In this document: positions 40,568-51,000 of the stretch, in pieces
Layout of the letters: every line of letters begins with the position of its first letter
Numbering within the stretch: the stretch's first letter is position 1
NCBI RefSeq assembly: GCF_900130125.1
Contig: NZ_FQXY01000008.1
Location: 62,001-126,000, forward strand
Length of the DNA: 64,000 nt
From: Bacteroides congonensis
GTDB lineage: Bacteria; Bacteroidota; Bacteroidia; Bacteroidales; Bacteroidaceae
Reading direction: 5' to 3'
Position numbers and translations under genes: made by a program
Notes under the pieces: model-generated
Database searches by the model: none
Seen by the model: only the letters and a program-made list of their open reading frames with translations
Told to the model about the DNA's origin: nothing

Positions 40568-41467
40568 ATGAAGAATAAGAAACTGGAGGCTAATCTGAGC
40601 ATGGCCGTCTCGAAAATTTTTAGCGGTTTAAATATGAATGCTCTGAAGTTCCTTCTGCCTTTGTGGATGAGTCCGCTGACAGGGGCGACACTCCGTTGTA
40701 CATTTGCGGCTGCTGCTTTTTGGATTATCGGATGGTTTATGCCACCGGAGAAATCATCGGCCAAGGACAAATGGTTGCTCTTCCTGCTAGGGGCTTTCGG
40801 ACTTTATGGCTTTATGTTTCTTTATTTGGCGGGGTTGAGTAAGACGACTCCTGTCTCCAGTTCCATATTCACCAGTCTTCAGCCTATTTGGGTATTCCTT
40901 ATTATGATCTTCTTTTATAAGGAAAAGGCGACGGCAAAAAAGATTATCGGTATCTCCATCGGACTGGTCGGAGCATTGGTCTGTATTCTGACGCAGCAAA
41001 GCGATGATTTGGCATCCGATGCTTTTATGGGAAATATGCTCTGTCTGGTTAGTTCTGTTGTCTATGCCATCTACCTGATTTTAAGTAATCGTATCCTTAC
41101 TACTATCGGGGCAATGACCATGTTGCGATATACATTTTCCGGTGCGGCGGTATCTGCTATTATAGTGACAATGATTACCGGTTTCGACGCGGCGGTATTC
41201 TCCATGCCGTTCCATTGGACACCTTTCCTTATCCTGATGTTTGTGCTGATTTTCCCAACCACCATAAGTTATATGTTACTCCCTATCGGATTGAAATATC
41301 TCAAGACAACAGTGGTAGCTATCTATGGTTATCTGATTCTGATTGTGGCGACTGTCGCTTCTCTTATCTTAGGGCAAGACCGTTTCAGTTGGACGCAGAC
41401 GTTTGCCATCATTTTTATCTGTATCGGAGTCTATTTGGTGGAAGTTGCCGAAAGCAAGGAACGCTAA
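40568..41467 (+). CDS. EamA/DMT-family transporter
   Basis: This 299-residue protein has ten membrane segments in two EamA repeats. The first contains AAAFWIIGWFMPPEK and LYLAGLSKTTPVSSSIFTSL followed by QPIWVFL. The second contains LVSSVVYAIYLILSNRI and LKTTVVAIYGYLILIVATVA. The substrate is unknown; relatives export amino acids or metabolites. It is co-transcribed with the MFS gene and followed by a strong terminator. Confidence 0.88.
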   Translation: MKNKKLEANLSMAVSKIFSGLNMNALKFLLPLWMSPLTGATLRCTFAAAAFWIIGWFMPPEKSSAKDKWLLFLLGAFGLYGFMFLYLAGLSKTTPVSSSIFTSLQPIWVFLIMIFFYKEKATAKKIIGISIGLVGALVCILTQQSDDLASDAFMGNMLCLVSSVVYAIYLILSNRILTTIGAMTMLRYTFSGAAVSAIIVTMITGFDAAVFSMPFHWTPFLILMFVLIFPTTISYMLLPIGLKYLKTTVVAIYGYLILIVATVASLILGQDRFSWTQTFAIIFICIGVYLVEVAESKER

Positions 41468-41513
41468 AAGCTGCACACAGGGAAACACCTTGTTTCAAAG
41501 CATGGAATAAAAA

Positions 41514-41548
41514 AAGAGCGTTCTTCACAGAACGCTCTTGCTTATTTT
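41514..41548. terminator. Terminator between the EamA and HIT genes
   Basis: AAGAGCGTTCT-TCAC-AGAACGCTCTT is a perfect 11-bp stem, flanked by an A tract on the left and TTATTTTAT on the right. It lies between convergent genes and probably works both ways. Confidence 0.88.
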
Positions 41549-41559
41549 ATCATCATGTT

Positions 41560-41952
41560 TTATAGAGAGGAGTTGATTGCTTGTGCTATGGACTTGAATT
41601 CTTCATCCGACAATTTCAGCTTCGGATTCGAGAACAACATATCCGATTCCTTCTGAATGGGAATCAAATGAATGTGCGCGTGAGGAACTTCCAGTCCGAT
41701 AACAGCTTCGCCTACCTTTTGGCAAGGGAAAGCCTTTTCGATGGCGCGGGCTACTTTCTTGGCAAATACATGCATAGCGGCCAGATCTTCATCGCTCAAA
41801 TCGAAAATATAGTCTACTTCCTGTTTGGGCACCACCAATGTATGCCCCTTTACCAACGGGTTGATATCGAGAAAAGCAAAAAACTTTTCGTTTTCCGCTA
41901 TCTTGTAGCAGGGGATTTCACCTGCGATGATTCTGCTGAATATTGTTGCCAT
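41560..41952 (-). CDS. HIT-family protein
   Basis: This 130-residue histidine-triad nucleotide-binding protein is related to Hint and Fhit hydrolases. The N-terminus is FSRIIAGEIPCYKIAENEKF, and the active-site triad is VPHAHIHLIP near residue 93. Such proteins hydrolyse nucleoside phosphoramidates or dinucleotides. It follows greA and is probably in the same transcription unit, although a hairpin lies between them. Confidence 0.93.
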   Translation of the reverse strand: MATIFSRIIAGEIPCYKIAENEKFFAFLDINPLVKGHTLVVPKQEVDYIFDLSDEDLAAMHVFAKKVARAIEKAFPCQKVGEAVIGLEVPHAHIHLIPIQKESDMLFSNPKLKLSDEEFKSIAQAINSSL

Positions 41953-41970
41953 AACTTTTATTGATAAAAT

Positions 41971-41999
41971 AAGGCAAGCCTTACTTGAAGACCTGCCTT
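41971..41999 (-). terminator. Hairpin after greA
   Basis: On the minus strand AAGGCAGGTCTT pairs with AAGGCTTGCCTT (two G-U pairs) and is followed by ATTTTATC, directly after the greA stop. It is a moderate terminator, possibly leaky into the HIT gene. Confidence 0.6.
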
Positions 42000-42003
42000 G
42001 ACG

Positions 42004-42468
42004 TTAAATTGATATGTTTACTACTTCCAATGCAATTTGACCCTGTGGAACAGTAATTTCTGCTACTTCACCCACCTTCTTGCCAAGCAGACCTTGCGCA
42101 ATCGGAGTGTTAACGGAAATCTTTCCTTCTTTCAGGTTAGCTTCGCTTTCAGAAACGATGGTGTAGGTCATCTTCATTCCATTCTTCACGTTCTTCAGCT
42201 CCACTTTATTTAAAATCTGTACAGAATCTGTTTTCAGTTTAGATTCATCAATGATTTTTGCATCTGCAATGGTAGCTTTCAGTTTGTTGATACGCATTTC
42301 CAACATACCTTGTGCCTCTTTGGCTGCGTCGTACTCTGCATTTTCCGACAAGTCTCCTTTATCTCTGGCTTCGGCTATTGCCGCAGAGATCTTCGGGCGT
42401 TCCACTGTTTCCAGTTCTTTTAGTTCCGCCATCAGTTTCTTGTAACCTTCTTCTGACATATAAGCCAT
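42004..42468 (-). CDS. greA: Transcription elongation factor GreA
   Basis: This 154-residue protein rescues backtracked RNA polymerase by stimulating transcript cleavage. The N-terminal coiled coil has MSEEGYKKLMAELKELETVE and the acidic tip DKGDLSENAEYDAAKEAQGM. The C-terminal FKBP-like domain has SVNTPIAQGLLGKKVGEVAE and ends in VPQGQIALEVVNISI. Length is normal. Confidence 0.97.
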   Translation of the reverse strand: MAYMSEEGYKKLMAELKELETVERPKISAAIAEARDKGDLSENAEYDAAKEAQGMLEMRINKLKATIADAKIIDESKLKTDSVQILNKVELKNVKNGMKMTYTIVSESEANLKEGKISVNTPIAQGLLGKKVGEVAEITVPQGQIALEVVNISI

Positions 42469-42508
42469 GATGTTTTCCTCCTTTAATTGTTTTTAATGGT
42501 CATATAAA

Positions 42509-42541
42509 CAAAAAAGAATTCCAACATGTGCCATGCTGGAA
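42509..42541 (-). terminator. Terminator of the TlpA-like lipoprotein gene
   Basis: On the minus strand TTCCAGCATG pairs with CATGTTGGAA (one G-U), followed by TTCTTTTTTG. It lies about 110 nt after the stop at 42650. Confidence 0.7.
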
Positions 42542-42649
42542 CCCTCTTCTCATTATTTCTTTGCAAAGATAGCCTTTTAAGTGATACGTGTCAAGTGGAA
42601 AATGATGCTATGTAACATATTTAAAAGAAATATGCTAAATTATAACAAC

Positions 42650-43801
42650 TTAAAGCAATGACTTGACAGCTGCTTCCAAATCCTTGATATCTTCGCCACG
42701 AAGCTTCAATTCGTTGTTACGGTTAATCAAAAAGACAGATGGTACTTGGCGGACATTATATACGGCTACGTTCGTCGAATATACTCCGTTTCCATCGCGT
42801 ACACACACCCAGGGAAGGTTGTCGGCCGATGTTTTCCAGTAGTGTTCATCCGCGTCGAGAGATACCTGGTAGATTTCCAGTCCACTCTTTGCGTATTCAT
42901 TATATAGTTCACGAAGCATCAGGTTGTGAGGAGCTCCGGCAGGCGACTGGAATACGGAGAAGTCTAACAGTACGACTTTACCTTTCAGGTCAGTCAGCTT
43001 GCGTACATTTCCTTTCACGTCGCGCAAGGCAATGTCGATAATCCCCGTTTCTACGATTTTTTCCTGGGGGATTTCCAACGCTTTCGCTTGCGGCTGGCGT
43101 GTATTCTTCATTCCTTTGATTACGATATTATAAAGGTTCTTGGAACGTACGGCATTCGGGAATGCGTTGTTGAGGCTCGTGGCAACAGCGGCAAAACACT
43201 TCACGTCATCTTTATTGTTCAACGGGTCGAATATCAGATAATTGTTGAGCTTCTGGAATAAGGCAAAGTAAGCGGCTGCCGTGTTGGGAGCGGCAAAAAT
43301 ATAGTTGACTTTTACATCTTCCTTATAATTGTTGAGCAGGGTCGCCAGGCTGTCCTCAAAGACATCATGCCCGATTTTGTTGCTGCGCAGTGCAGCCAGC
43401 AAATCATCCACGTCTTTCTGAAGCCGGATTTGTTTTTGCGTCAGTTCCTTTATCTTGTTACTGTTTTCCGAACCTTCCACAGTATAAGCGGTAGAGAAAT
43501 CTACATACGGTGCTTTGACCTGGATTGTTTCGATAGAGTCTACAGAAAAGTTGATAACTTTGTCGTCTACCCGCAAGCGATAGAATTCGGGTGATTCGGG
43601 GCGGGGTTGCTTGAAGCTGAATGTGCCTTCCCCTTTCAGTTTTACTGAATCGAGCGGAACAATACCTTCCAGGCCGGAAGCCTCGAGATAAAGCATTTTA
43701 CCGTCGGCTCCTGATACATCCCCGTTCACCTGGAATTTAGGGCCGGAACTACAAGCTGTCATAGTAAGTGCGGCGAGCGCTGCAAAAGTAACCTTTTTCA
43801 T
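42650..43801 (-). CDS. TlpA/AhpC-like lipoprotein lacking the redox cysteines
   Basis: The protein has 383 residues from ATG 43801 (MKKVTFAALAALTMTACSSG, with lipobox Cys). The N-terminal half is a DUF4369-like beta domain (FQVNGDVSGADGKMLYLEAS). The C-terminal half is a thioredoxin-fold AhpC/TSA domain with LTDLKGKVVLLDFSVFQSPA and VRQVPSVFLINRNNELKLRG. Where TlpA proteins have WCxxC, this one reads FQSPAGAP, so it cannot do thiol-disulfide exchange. A structural or ligand-binding role in the envelope is likely. Confidence 0.87.
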   Translation of the reverse strand: MKKVTFAALAALTMTACSSGPKFQVNGDVSGADGKMLYLEASGLEGIVPLDSVKLKGEGTFSFKQPRPESPEFYRLRVDDKVINFSVDSIETIQVKAPYVDFSTAYTVEGSENSNKIKELTQKQIRLQKDVDDLLAALRSNKIGHDVFEDSLATLLNNYKEDVKVNYIFAAPNTAAAYFALFQKLNNYLIFDPLNNKDDVKCFAAVATSLNNAFPNAVRSKNLYNIVIKGMKNTRQPQAKALEIPQEKIVETGIIDIALRDVKGNVRKLTDLKGKVVLLDFSVFQSPAGAPHNLMLRELYNEYAKSGLEIYQVSLDADEHYWKTSADNLPWVCVRDGNGVYSTNVAVYNVRQVPSVFLINRNNELKLRGEDIKDLEAAVKSLL

Positions 43802-43949
43802 ATAGTGTGTGTTATTTACGAGGTGCAAATATACTTCTTTTCGAGATTAGTCAAAGCATTTTGCTGTGTTCTTCATCCTATTTTTGAAAAAAAATCAGTT
43901 AGTAACTAACTTTTTAGCTCATTTCCACCTGATTACAACGATAAATGTA

Positions 43950-43957
43950 TATCTTTG
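43950..43957 (+). promoter_or_regulatory. pnp promoter (-7 element)
   Basis: TATCTTTG is a perfect TAnnTTTG, 40 nt before ATG 43998. No clear -33 TTTG is seen at the expected spacing. Confidence 0.6.
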
Positions 43958-43997
43958 CAGGAATTTTGAAAGAAAAAGTATAGATAAAACAATTTTT

Positions 43998-46124
43998 ATG
44001 ATTAACCCAATTGTTAAGACGATCGAGTTGGCAGATGGAAGAACCATCACGCTCGAAACGGGAAAGTTGGCAAAACAGGCAGACGGTTCTGTAATGCTAC
44101 GCATGGGCAACACCATGTTATTAGCTACTGTTTGTGCCGCTAAAGATGCAGTTCCCGGAACAGATTTTATGCCTTTACAGGTAGAGTACAAAGAAAAATT
44201 TGCGGCATTCGGCCGTTTTCCCGGTGGTTTCACCAAGAGAGAGGGTAGAGCTTCTGATTATGAAATTCTGACTTGCCGTCTCGTTGACCGTGCTCTCCGT
44301 CCTTTGTTCCCTGATAATTATCACGCAGAGGTATATGTGAACATCATCCTCTTCTCGGCTGATGGTGTAGATATGCCGGACGCATTGGCAGGACTTGCAG
44401 CTTCTGCAGCACTTGCCGTTTCAGATATCCCATTCAACGGACCTATCTCTGAAGTACGTGTAGCACGTATCGACGGTCAGTTCGTTATCAATCCGACTTT
44501 TGACCAACTGGAAAAAGCAGATATGGATCTTATGGTTGCCGCTACTTATGACAACATCATGATGGTAGAGGGTGAAATGAATGAAGTATCCGAAGCTGAA
44601 TTGCTGGAAGCAATGAAAGTGGCTCACGAAGCTATCAAGGTTCATTGCAAGGTACAGATGGAGTTGACAGAGGCTGTCGGCAAAACTGTGAAACGTGAAT
44701 ATGACCATGAAGTAAACGACGACGATTTGCGTAAGGCAGTTCGTGAAGCATGTTATGATAAAGCATATGCTGTTGCCGCTTCGGGAAATAAGAACAAGCA
44801 CGAACGTTTTGATGCTTTCGAGGCTATCCGTGAAGAGTTCAAGGCTCAGTTCTCTGAAGAAGAATTGGCAGAAAAGGCTGCGCTGATTGACCGTTACTAC
44901 CATGATGTAGAAAAAGAAGCAATGCGCCGTTCTATCCTTGACGAAGGTAAGCGTCTCGATGGTCGTAAGACTACCGAAATCCGTCCTATCTGGTGTGAGG
45001 TTGATCCTCTGCCTGGTCCTCACGGATCTGCTATCTTCACTCGTGGTGAAACTCAGTCACTGACTTCTGTTACGCTGGGTACCAAACTCGACGAAAAGAT
45101 TATCGACAATGTTCTGGAACACGGAAAAGAACGTTTCCTGTTACATTATAACTTCCCTCCTTTCTCTACAGGTGAAGCAAAAGCACAACGTGGCGTAGGC
45201 CGTCGCGAAGTCGGTCACGGTCACTTGGCATGGCGCGCTTTGAAAGGACAAATACCTGCTGACTACCCCTATGTAATACGTGTGGTTTCAGAAATTCTCG
45301 AATCTAACGGTTCTTCTTCCATGGCTACTGTATGTGCCGGAACATTGGCATTGATGGACGCAGGTGTGAAGATTAAAAAACCGGTATCAGGTATCGCTAT
45401 GGGATTGATCAAGAATCCGGGCGAAGAGAAATATGCCGTATTGTCTGATATCCTCGGTGACGAAGACCACCTGGGTGATATGGACTTCAAGGTAACCGGA
45501 ACAAGAGACGGTATCACTGCTACTCAGATGGATATCAAGGTAGACGGTTTGTCTTACGAAATCTTGGAAAATGCTTTGAATCAGGCTAAAGAAGGACGTA
45601 TGCATATCCTCGATAAGATTACCGAAACAATTGCAGAACCGCGTGCCGACTTGAAAGAACATGCTCCCCGCATCGAAACGATGACAATTCCTAAGGAATT
45701 CATCGGTGCTGTGATCGGCCCTGGTGGAAAGATCATCCAAGGTATGCAGGAAGAAACAGGTGCTGTGATTACTATCGAAGAAATTGACGGTATGGGCCGC
45801 ATCGAAGTTTCCGGAACAAACAAGAAATGTATTGATGATGCAATGCGCATGATTAAGGCAATCGTTGCTGTTCCTGAAGTGGGTGAAGTGTACAAAGGTA
45901 AAGTTCGTTCTATCATGCCTTACGGTGCGTTTATCGAATTCTTGCCGGGCAAAGACGGTTTGCTGCACATTTCAGAAATTGACTGGAAACGTCTTGAAAC
46001 TGTAGAAGAAGCCGGAATCAAGGAAGGTGACGAAATTGAAGTGAAACTGATTGACATCGATCCAAAGACAGGCAAATTCAAACTTTCCAGAAAAGTTTTG
46101 TTGCCAAGACCGGAGAAAAAGTAA
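43998..46124 (+). CDS. pnp: Polynucleotide phosphorylase
   Basis: This 708-residue 3'-to-5' exoribonuclease uses phosphate to degrade RNA and forms a trimer. Two RNase PH domains are present: [20 protein letters not shown] and [20 protein letters not shown] with [23 protein letters not shown] domain has [20 protein letters not shown], and an S1 domain has [20 protein letters not shown]. The open frame reaches 43866, but ATG 43998 gives the standard N-terminus and lies just downstream of the promoter. Confidence 0.98.
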   Translation: MINPIVKTIELADGRTITLETGKLAKQADGSVMLRMGNTMLLATVCAAKDAVPGTDFMPLQVEYKEKFAAFGRFPGGFTKREGRASDYEILTCRLVDRALRPLFPDNYHAEVYVNIILFSADGVDMPDALAGLAASAALAVSDIPFNGPISEVRVARIDGQFVINPTFDQLEKADMDLMVAATYDNIMMVEGEMNEVSEAELLEAMKVAHEAIKVHCKVQMELTEAVGKTVKREYDHEVNDDDLRKAVREACYDKAYAVAASGNKNKHERFDAFEAIREEFKAQFSEEELAEKAALIDRYYHDVEKEAMRRSILDEGKRLDGRKTTEIRPIWCEVDPLPGPHGSAIFTRGETQSLTSVTLGTKLDEKIIDNVLEHGKERFLLHYNFPPFSTGEAKAQRGVGRREVGHGHLAWRALKGQIPADYPYVIRVVSEILESNGSSSMATVCAGTLALMDAGVKIKKPVSGIAMGLIKNPGEEKYAVLSDILGDEDHLGDMDFKVTGTRDGITATQMDIKVDGLSYEILENALNQAKEGRMHILDKITETIAEPRADLKEHAPRIETMTIPKEFIGAVIGPGGKIIQGMQEETGAVITIEEIDGMGRIEVSGTNKKCIDDAMRMIKAIVAVPEVGEVYKGKVRSIMPYGAFIEFLPGKDGLLHISEIDWKRLETVEEAGIKEGDEIEVKLIDIDPKTGKFKLSRKVLLPRPEKK

Positions 46125-46152
46125 AAAAGTGATAGCTTTTATATGACAAAGG

Positions 46153-46187
46153 ATAGTCCGAAAACTTAGTTTTCGGACTATTTTTTT
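46153..46187 (+). terminator. pnp terminator
   Basis: ATAGTCCGAAAAC-TTA-GTTTTCGGACTAT is a perfect 13-bp stem followed by TTTTTTT, 28 bp after the pnp stop. Confidence 0.93.
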
Positions 46188-46265
46188 GTCTTATATTTTG
46201 CTTTTGTGAAAAAGTTTCTGTTCTTTTGTAGATTGAAAAATATGAATAACCCTTAAATCTAATGC

Positions 46266-46829
46266 GTGGTGTACAAAACAGATAATATATCTTCCATTCA
46301 ACTTTTTTCTGAATTCTTTCATGAGAATCAGGAGAAGTTCCTGTCATTCGCCTATTCATACATCCGGGACAAGCAGGAAGCCGAAGATATATTGATGGAA
46401 TCTATGATTACTTTGTGGGAAAACAGGGATAAATGGGAAGAAGATTCCAATCTGCACGCATTGTTGTTGACCATTATAAAAAATAAGGCGTTGAATTATC
46501 TGGCACACGTACAAGTACGTCTTCGTGCCGAAGAAGAAATAACCACGCATAGGCAGCGTGAGCTTGATCTTCGTATTTCTACACTGGAAGATTGTGAGCC
46601 CGATACTATTTTTAACGCGGAAATACAACACATCGTGCAAAAAGCTTTGAAACATATGCCGGAGCAGAGCCGGAAGATTTTCATGTTAAGCCGTTATCAA
46701 AATACTCCCAACAAAATAATAGCCCAACAACTGGGAATTTCTATTAAAAGCGTAGAGTTTCATATCACTAAAGCACTGAAAATCCTGCGTGCCGAACTGA
46801 AAGATTATCTTATTTCCATTCTTTTATAA
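46266..46829 (+). CDS. ECF-type RNA polymerase sigma factor
   Basis: This 187-residue sigma-70 family factor has region 2 (FHENQEKFLSFAYSYIRDKQ, EAEDILMESMITLWENRDKW) and region 4 (LKHMPEQSRKIFMLSRYQN, IAQQLGISIKSVEFHITKAL). It should direct polymerase to the SusC/SusD pair downstream when released by the FecR-like anti-sigma factor. The start codon is GTG at 46266 or 46269; no in-frame ATG gives a complete region 2. It is followed after 106 bp by the FecR gene. Confidence 0.93.
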   Translation: MVYKTDNISSIQLFSEFFHENQEKFLSFAYSYIRDKQEAEDILMESMITLWENRDKWEEDSNLHALLLTIIKNKALNYLAHVQVRLRAEEEITTHRQRELDLRISTLEDCEPDTIFNAEIQHIVQKALKHMPEQSRKIFMLSRYQNTPNKIIAQQLGISIKSVEFHITKALKILRAELKDYLISILL

Positions 46830-46935
46830 AAAAATCGCATTTTTCGTTAGGGTTGTCAGGGGCTGGCCTGTTTTATATATAGAGGGGGAGAAAAAGACCT
46901 CTTATTAAGTATTAACAGGAAAAAGACAAATTCAC

Positions 46936-47877
46936 ATGACCCAAGAGTTATTACATAAATATTTTAAGGGCAACACTACTGTTGAAGAAGAGAAACGTAT
47001 TCTTGACTGGGTGGACGAGTCGGAAGAAAACCGCCGTACATTGCAGAAAGAACGTATGCTGTTTGATATTGCCCTTTTCACCGATTCCAAGACAAACAAT
47101 AAGAGAGAGAAGGCGGCAATGGGCACTCGCATTTTACCAGTGTTAAGGTGGAGTGCCCGTATAGCTGCTGTTGCTGTCGTTGTATTATGTTGCGGGTATT
47201 TATTGCAGGAATACCAATATAATAAGGTGGCGCAGACGCAGACTGTGGCAGTTCCTGCCGGACAGCGGGCGCAGATCACCTTGGCAGACGGAACCAGAGT
47301 ATGGTTGAACGCACAGTCTACATTAAGTTATTCTTCCAACTTCGGACGCAATGACAGAAACGTGGAGCTGGACGGAGAAGCTTACTTCGAGGTGGCGAAA
47401 AATAAAGAGATACCTTTTAATGTAAATACGGAGACGAACCAAGTGAGGGTGGTAGGAACGCATTTTAATGTATGCGCTTATAGAGGCAGCAATGAATTTA
47501 CAACTACTTTGCTTGAAGGTATCGTCGATATCTACGCAAATGGCGGCGAACGTCCGCTCACTCGCCTGGGAGTGAACGAGGTATTTATTTCCCGTGACGG
47601 AAAGTTCAGAAAGGAACAGTTTACAGATTTTGATTATCTCCGTTGGAAGGATGGCCTATACTGCTTCGATGATACTCCCTTTAATTTACTGCTCGGTAAA
47701 CTTGAAAAGTATTATAAGGTGAAGATTATCGTGAATAATCCGAAAGTGCTGAATTATCGTTGCACAGGTAAGTTCAAGGATCAGGACGGTGTGGAACACG
47801 TACTTAAAGTGATTCAGAAAGATCATCCGTTCACTTATTCAATGAATACCGAAAAAGACAGCATCTTTATAAAATAG
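46936..47877 (+). CDS. FecR-family anti-sigma factor
   Basis: This 313-residue inner-membrane protein has a cytosolic sigma-binding N-terminus (HKYFKGNTTVEEEKRILDWV) and a single membrane segment (SARIAAVAVVVLCCGYLLQ). The periplasmic FecR domain has VPAGQRAQITLADGTRVWLN and LDGEAYFEVAKNKEIPFNVN. It ends in a DUF4974-like domain that contacts the STN domain of the TonB receptor. With the sigma factor and STN-SusC next door it forms a trans-envelope signalling chain. Confidence 0.94.
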   Translation: MTQELLHKYFKGNTTVEEEKRILDWVDESEENRRTLQKERMLFDIALFTDSKTNNKREKAAMGTRILPVLRWSARIAAVAVVVLCCGYLLQEYQYNKVAQTQTVAVPAGQRAQITLADGTRVWLNAQSTLSYSSNFGRNDRNVELDGEAYFEVAKNKEIPFNVNTETNQVRVVGTHFNVCAYRGSNEFTTTLLEGIVDIYANGGERPLTRLGVNEVFISRDGKFRKEQFTDFDYLRWKDGLYCFDDTPFNLLLGKLEKYYKVKIIVNNPKVLNYRCTGKFKDQDGVEHVLKVIQKDHPFTYSMNTEKDSIFIK

Positions 47878-48061
47878 AAACGAGCTCATGTTAGATATAT
47901 ACCTTAAATTAGTGCTAACCCTTAAAAGTATAAGAATTATGAATAACAGTCAATAACCCCACTATCTGAAAAGAGAATCGGAAAGTACCCCCATACTTTC
48001 CGATTCGAAACAGTCAAAAATCGACCTTAATCAATTTATTAACTTAACACGTTGCAAAGAT

Positions 48062-51000
48062 ATGAGAAAAATTTCTTTGAAAGGGCTTTTTTGCCCAAAA
48101 AGTTTAGAATCTAAGCAAATAATACTGACTATGAAGATCACTTTATTCCTTCTTCTGTTCGTAACGTTCCAAGCTTATTGTGAGAATGGATACTCTCAGA
48201 GTGCGAAAATCAGCATCCCCCGCTCGACGCTGAAAGTAAGTGAGTTACTCTCTAAGATAGAGTCACAGACCGATTACCTGTTCGTCTACAACAAACAAAC
48301 GGTAGATGTGAAGCGGGTAGTTAATGTATCAGCCGACAATCAGCCGGTATCCGAAATACTCGACCGGGCTTTCAAAGGTACGGGTATCCGTTATGTAATG
48401 GAAGGCAATAATATTGTGCTGACCAAGCAGGTAGAAAATAGTGCATCCACACAGCAACAGAAGATAATTACCGTAAAAGGTGTCGTAACCGATGCAAGGG
48501 GCGAAGGAATTATTGGTGCCAGCATTGTAGAAAAAGGTACGACGAACGGAACCATTACCGACTTGGATGGTAACTTTACCTTGAAACTTCCTGCCGACGC
48601 TGTTCTCAATGTCTCGTATGTAGGTTATCAGTCACAGAGCATCCCTGTCAACGGGCAGACGACTTTCAATATTAAGATGGAAGAAGAAGCAATGGCTTTG
48701 GAGCAGGTAGTAGTTACTGCTATGGGTATCAAGAAGAAAGAAGCTTCTCTGACTTATTCTACCCAGCAAGTGGGCGGTGATGAACTGACCCGTGCCAAAG
48801 ATCCGAATATGATTAACGCATTGGCTGGTAAAACCGCCGGTGTACAGATTACTAAAAGTGCGGCAGGACTGGGCGGATCTGCCAAGGTTTCTATTCGTGG
48901 CGCCCGTTCCGCTTTTGCCAGTGGAAATAACCAACCCCTGTATGTGATTGACGGTGTGCCGATGCTCAATAACAGTACAGAATCGACAGCTACCGTAATG
49001 GGTGGTGAAAATGACGGTGTGAATCGCGATGCAGGTGATGGGGTATCTAACTTGAATCCGGAAGATATTGAGAGTATGAGTATTCTGAAAGGTGCTTCTG
49101 CCGCAGCACTTTACGGTTCACAGGCAGCCAATGGTGTTATCTTGATTACTACCAAGAAAGGTAAGGCCGGTATGCAGAAAGTAACTTTCTCTTCCAATCT
49201 GACAGTAGACCATGCAATCAGTCTGCCGGAGTTTCAGAACTCATATGGGCGGATGGAAGGAGGAACCAGTAGCTGGGGAAAGGAAGGAAACCTCACGGAT
49301 TACAACAATGTAGATAATTTCTTCAGTAATGGTGTGACTGCAATCAATACGGTTTCTTTCATGGGTGGCAATGATAAATCGCAAACTTACTTTTCTTATG
49401 CGAATACTACCGCCAAAGGTATCATTGACTCAAACAAACTTCAGAAACATAACCTCACTTTTCGTGAAACCGCCAGTTTCTTCAATGATCGCCTGAAGTT
49501 GGATGGTAATGTGAACCTGATGACGCAGACTATCAAGAATAGTCCTTCTTCCGGAGGATATTACCTCAATCCGTTGGTGAATATCTATGGTTTCCCGCGT
49601 GGAATGGATATGGCTCCTTATCGGGATAATTTTGAACTTTATGACGCAGATCGTAACATGAACCTGCAAAACTGGTATGTGACTAACGAAGACGGATCTA
49701 TCAGTGAATGGGATCAGAACCCTTATTGGATAAAGAACCGTGTGACTAACAGGAACAAACGCTACCGTGCAATGGCTTCTCTGACGGCTAATGTGAAAGT
49801 GAATAGCTGGTTTACTCTGCAAGCTCGCGGCAATGTGGATTTTGTCAGTGATAAATTTGAAAATAAGATGTATGCTTCCACCTCTCCGAATATTGCCGGG
49901 ACGTATGACGGACTGATGAATGGGCGTTATGTATGGTCGGATAGCCAGAATTTTCAGGTGTACGGTGACTTGATGGCTATGTTCAACAAGACATTCAACA
50001 AGTTTTCCATTAATGGGGCTGTCGGAACAAGTATCAATGCCACAACGGCCAACTCACTGATGATTGATTCCAAGCTTGCTTCATTATATCATCCCAATGT
50101 ATTTACAGTTCCCAATGTCGTATCAACTTCCAAAGCGGCTATTTCCCACACTATCGACTCTAAACGTACTATTCAGTCGGTATTTGCGACCGCGCAACTC
50201 GGTTGGGACGAAATGCTTTATCTTGACCTGACAGCCCGTAACGACTGGTCGTCTACATTGGCTAATACGAATAGTAAAAATTCAGGTTTCTTCTATCCGT
50301 CTGTAGGTTTGACGTGGATTTTGTCCAAGACGCTGAAAATGCCCGACTGGATATCATTCAGCAAGATACGCGGTTCATGGGCACAGGTTGGTAATGACTT
50401 GCCGATTGGTATCACCAGCCTTGCCGATATTGTACAGGCAGGGGGTGCTATTCAGGTGAACGATAGAGAGCATCGCGGTGACCTGAAACCGGAAATCAGT
50501 ACTTCTTTTGAAGTAGGTACGGAATGGAGATTCTTTAACAGCCGTTTGGGAATCGACTTTACCTGGTATCAGACAGATACAAAGAACCAGTTACTGATGA
50601 TGCCCAATCCGGCAGGTTCTCTGTATGCTTATCGCTATATCAACGCAGGTAAGATTCGTAACAAGGGTTTTGAACTTACCGTTGACGGAACTCCGCTGAT
50701 GAATGATAATTTCCGTTGGAAGACTGCGGTAAATGTATCTGCCAACCGTAACAAAGTGGTTTCCCTGCATCCCGATTATACGCAGTTCTCTTACGGACAG
50801 GAAGGCTTCTCTATGGCTTATCAGATGCGTATCAAGGAGGGTGGTAAATTAGGAGATATTTATGGAAATGCTTTTGTCCGCAATGATGACGGCTTCATTC
50901 AAGTGAATGCTGACGGTTCGCCGGTGAACAAGACCGGTAATAAGGATCTTCTTGGCAATGCTAATCCGGATTGTTTGTTGGGATGGAGCAATACCTTCAC

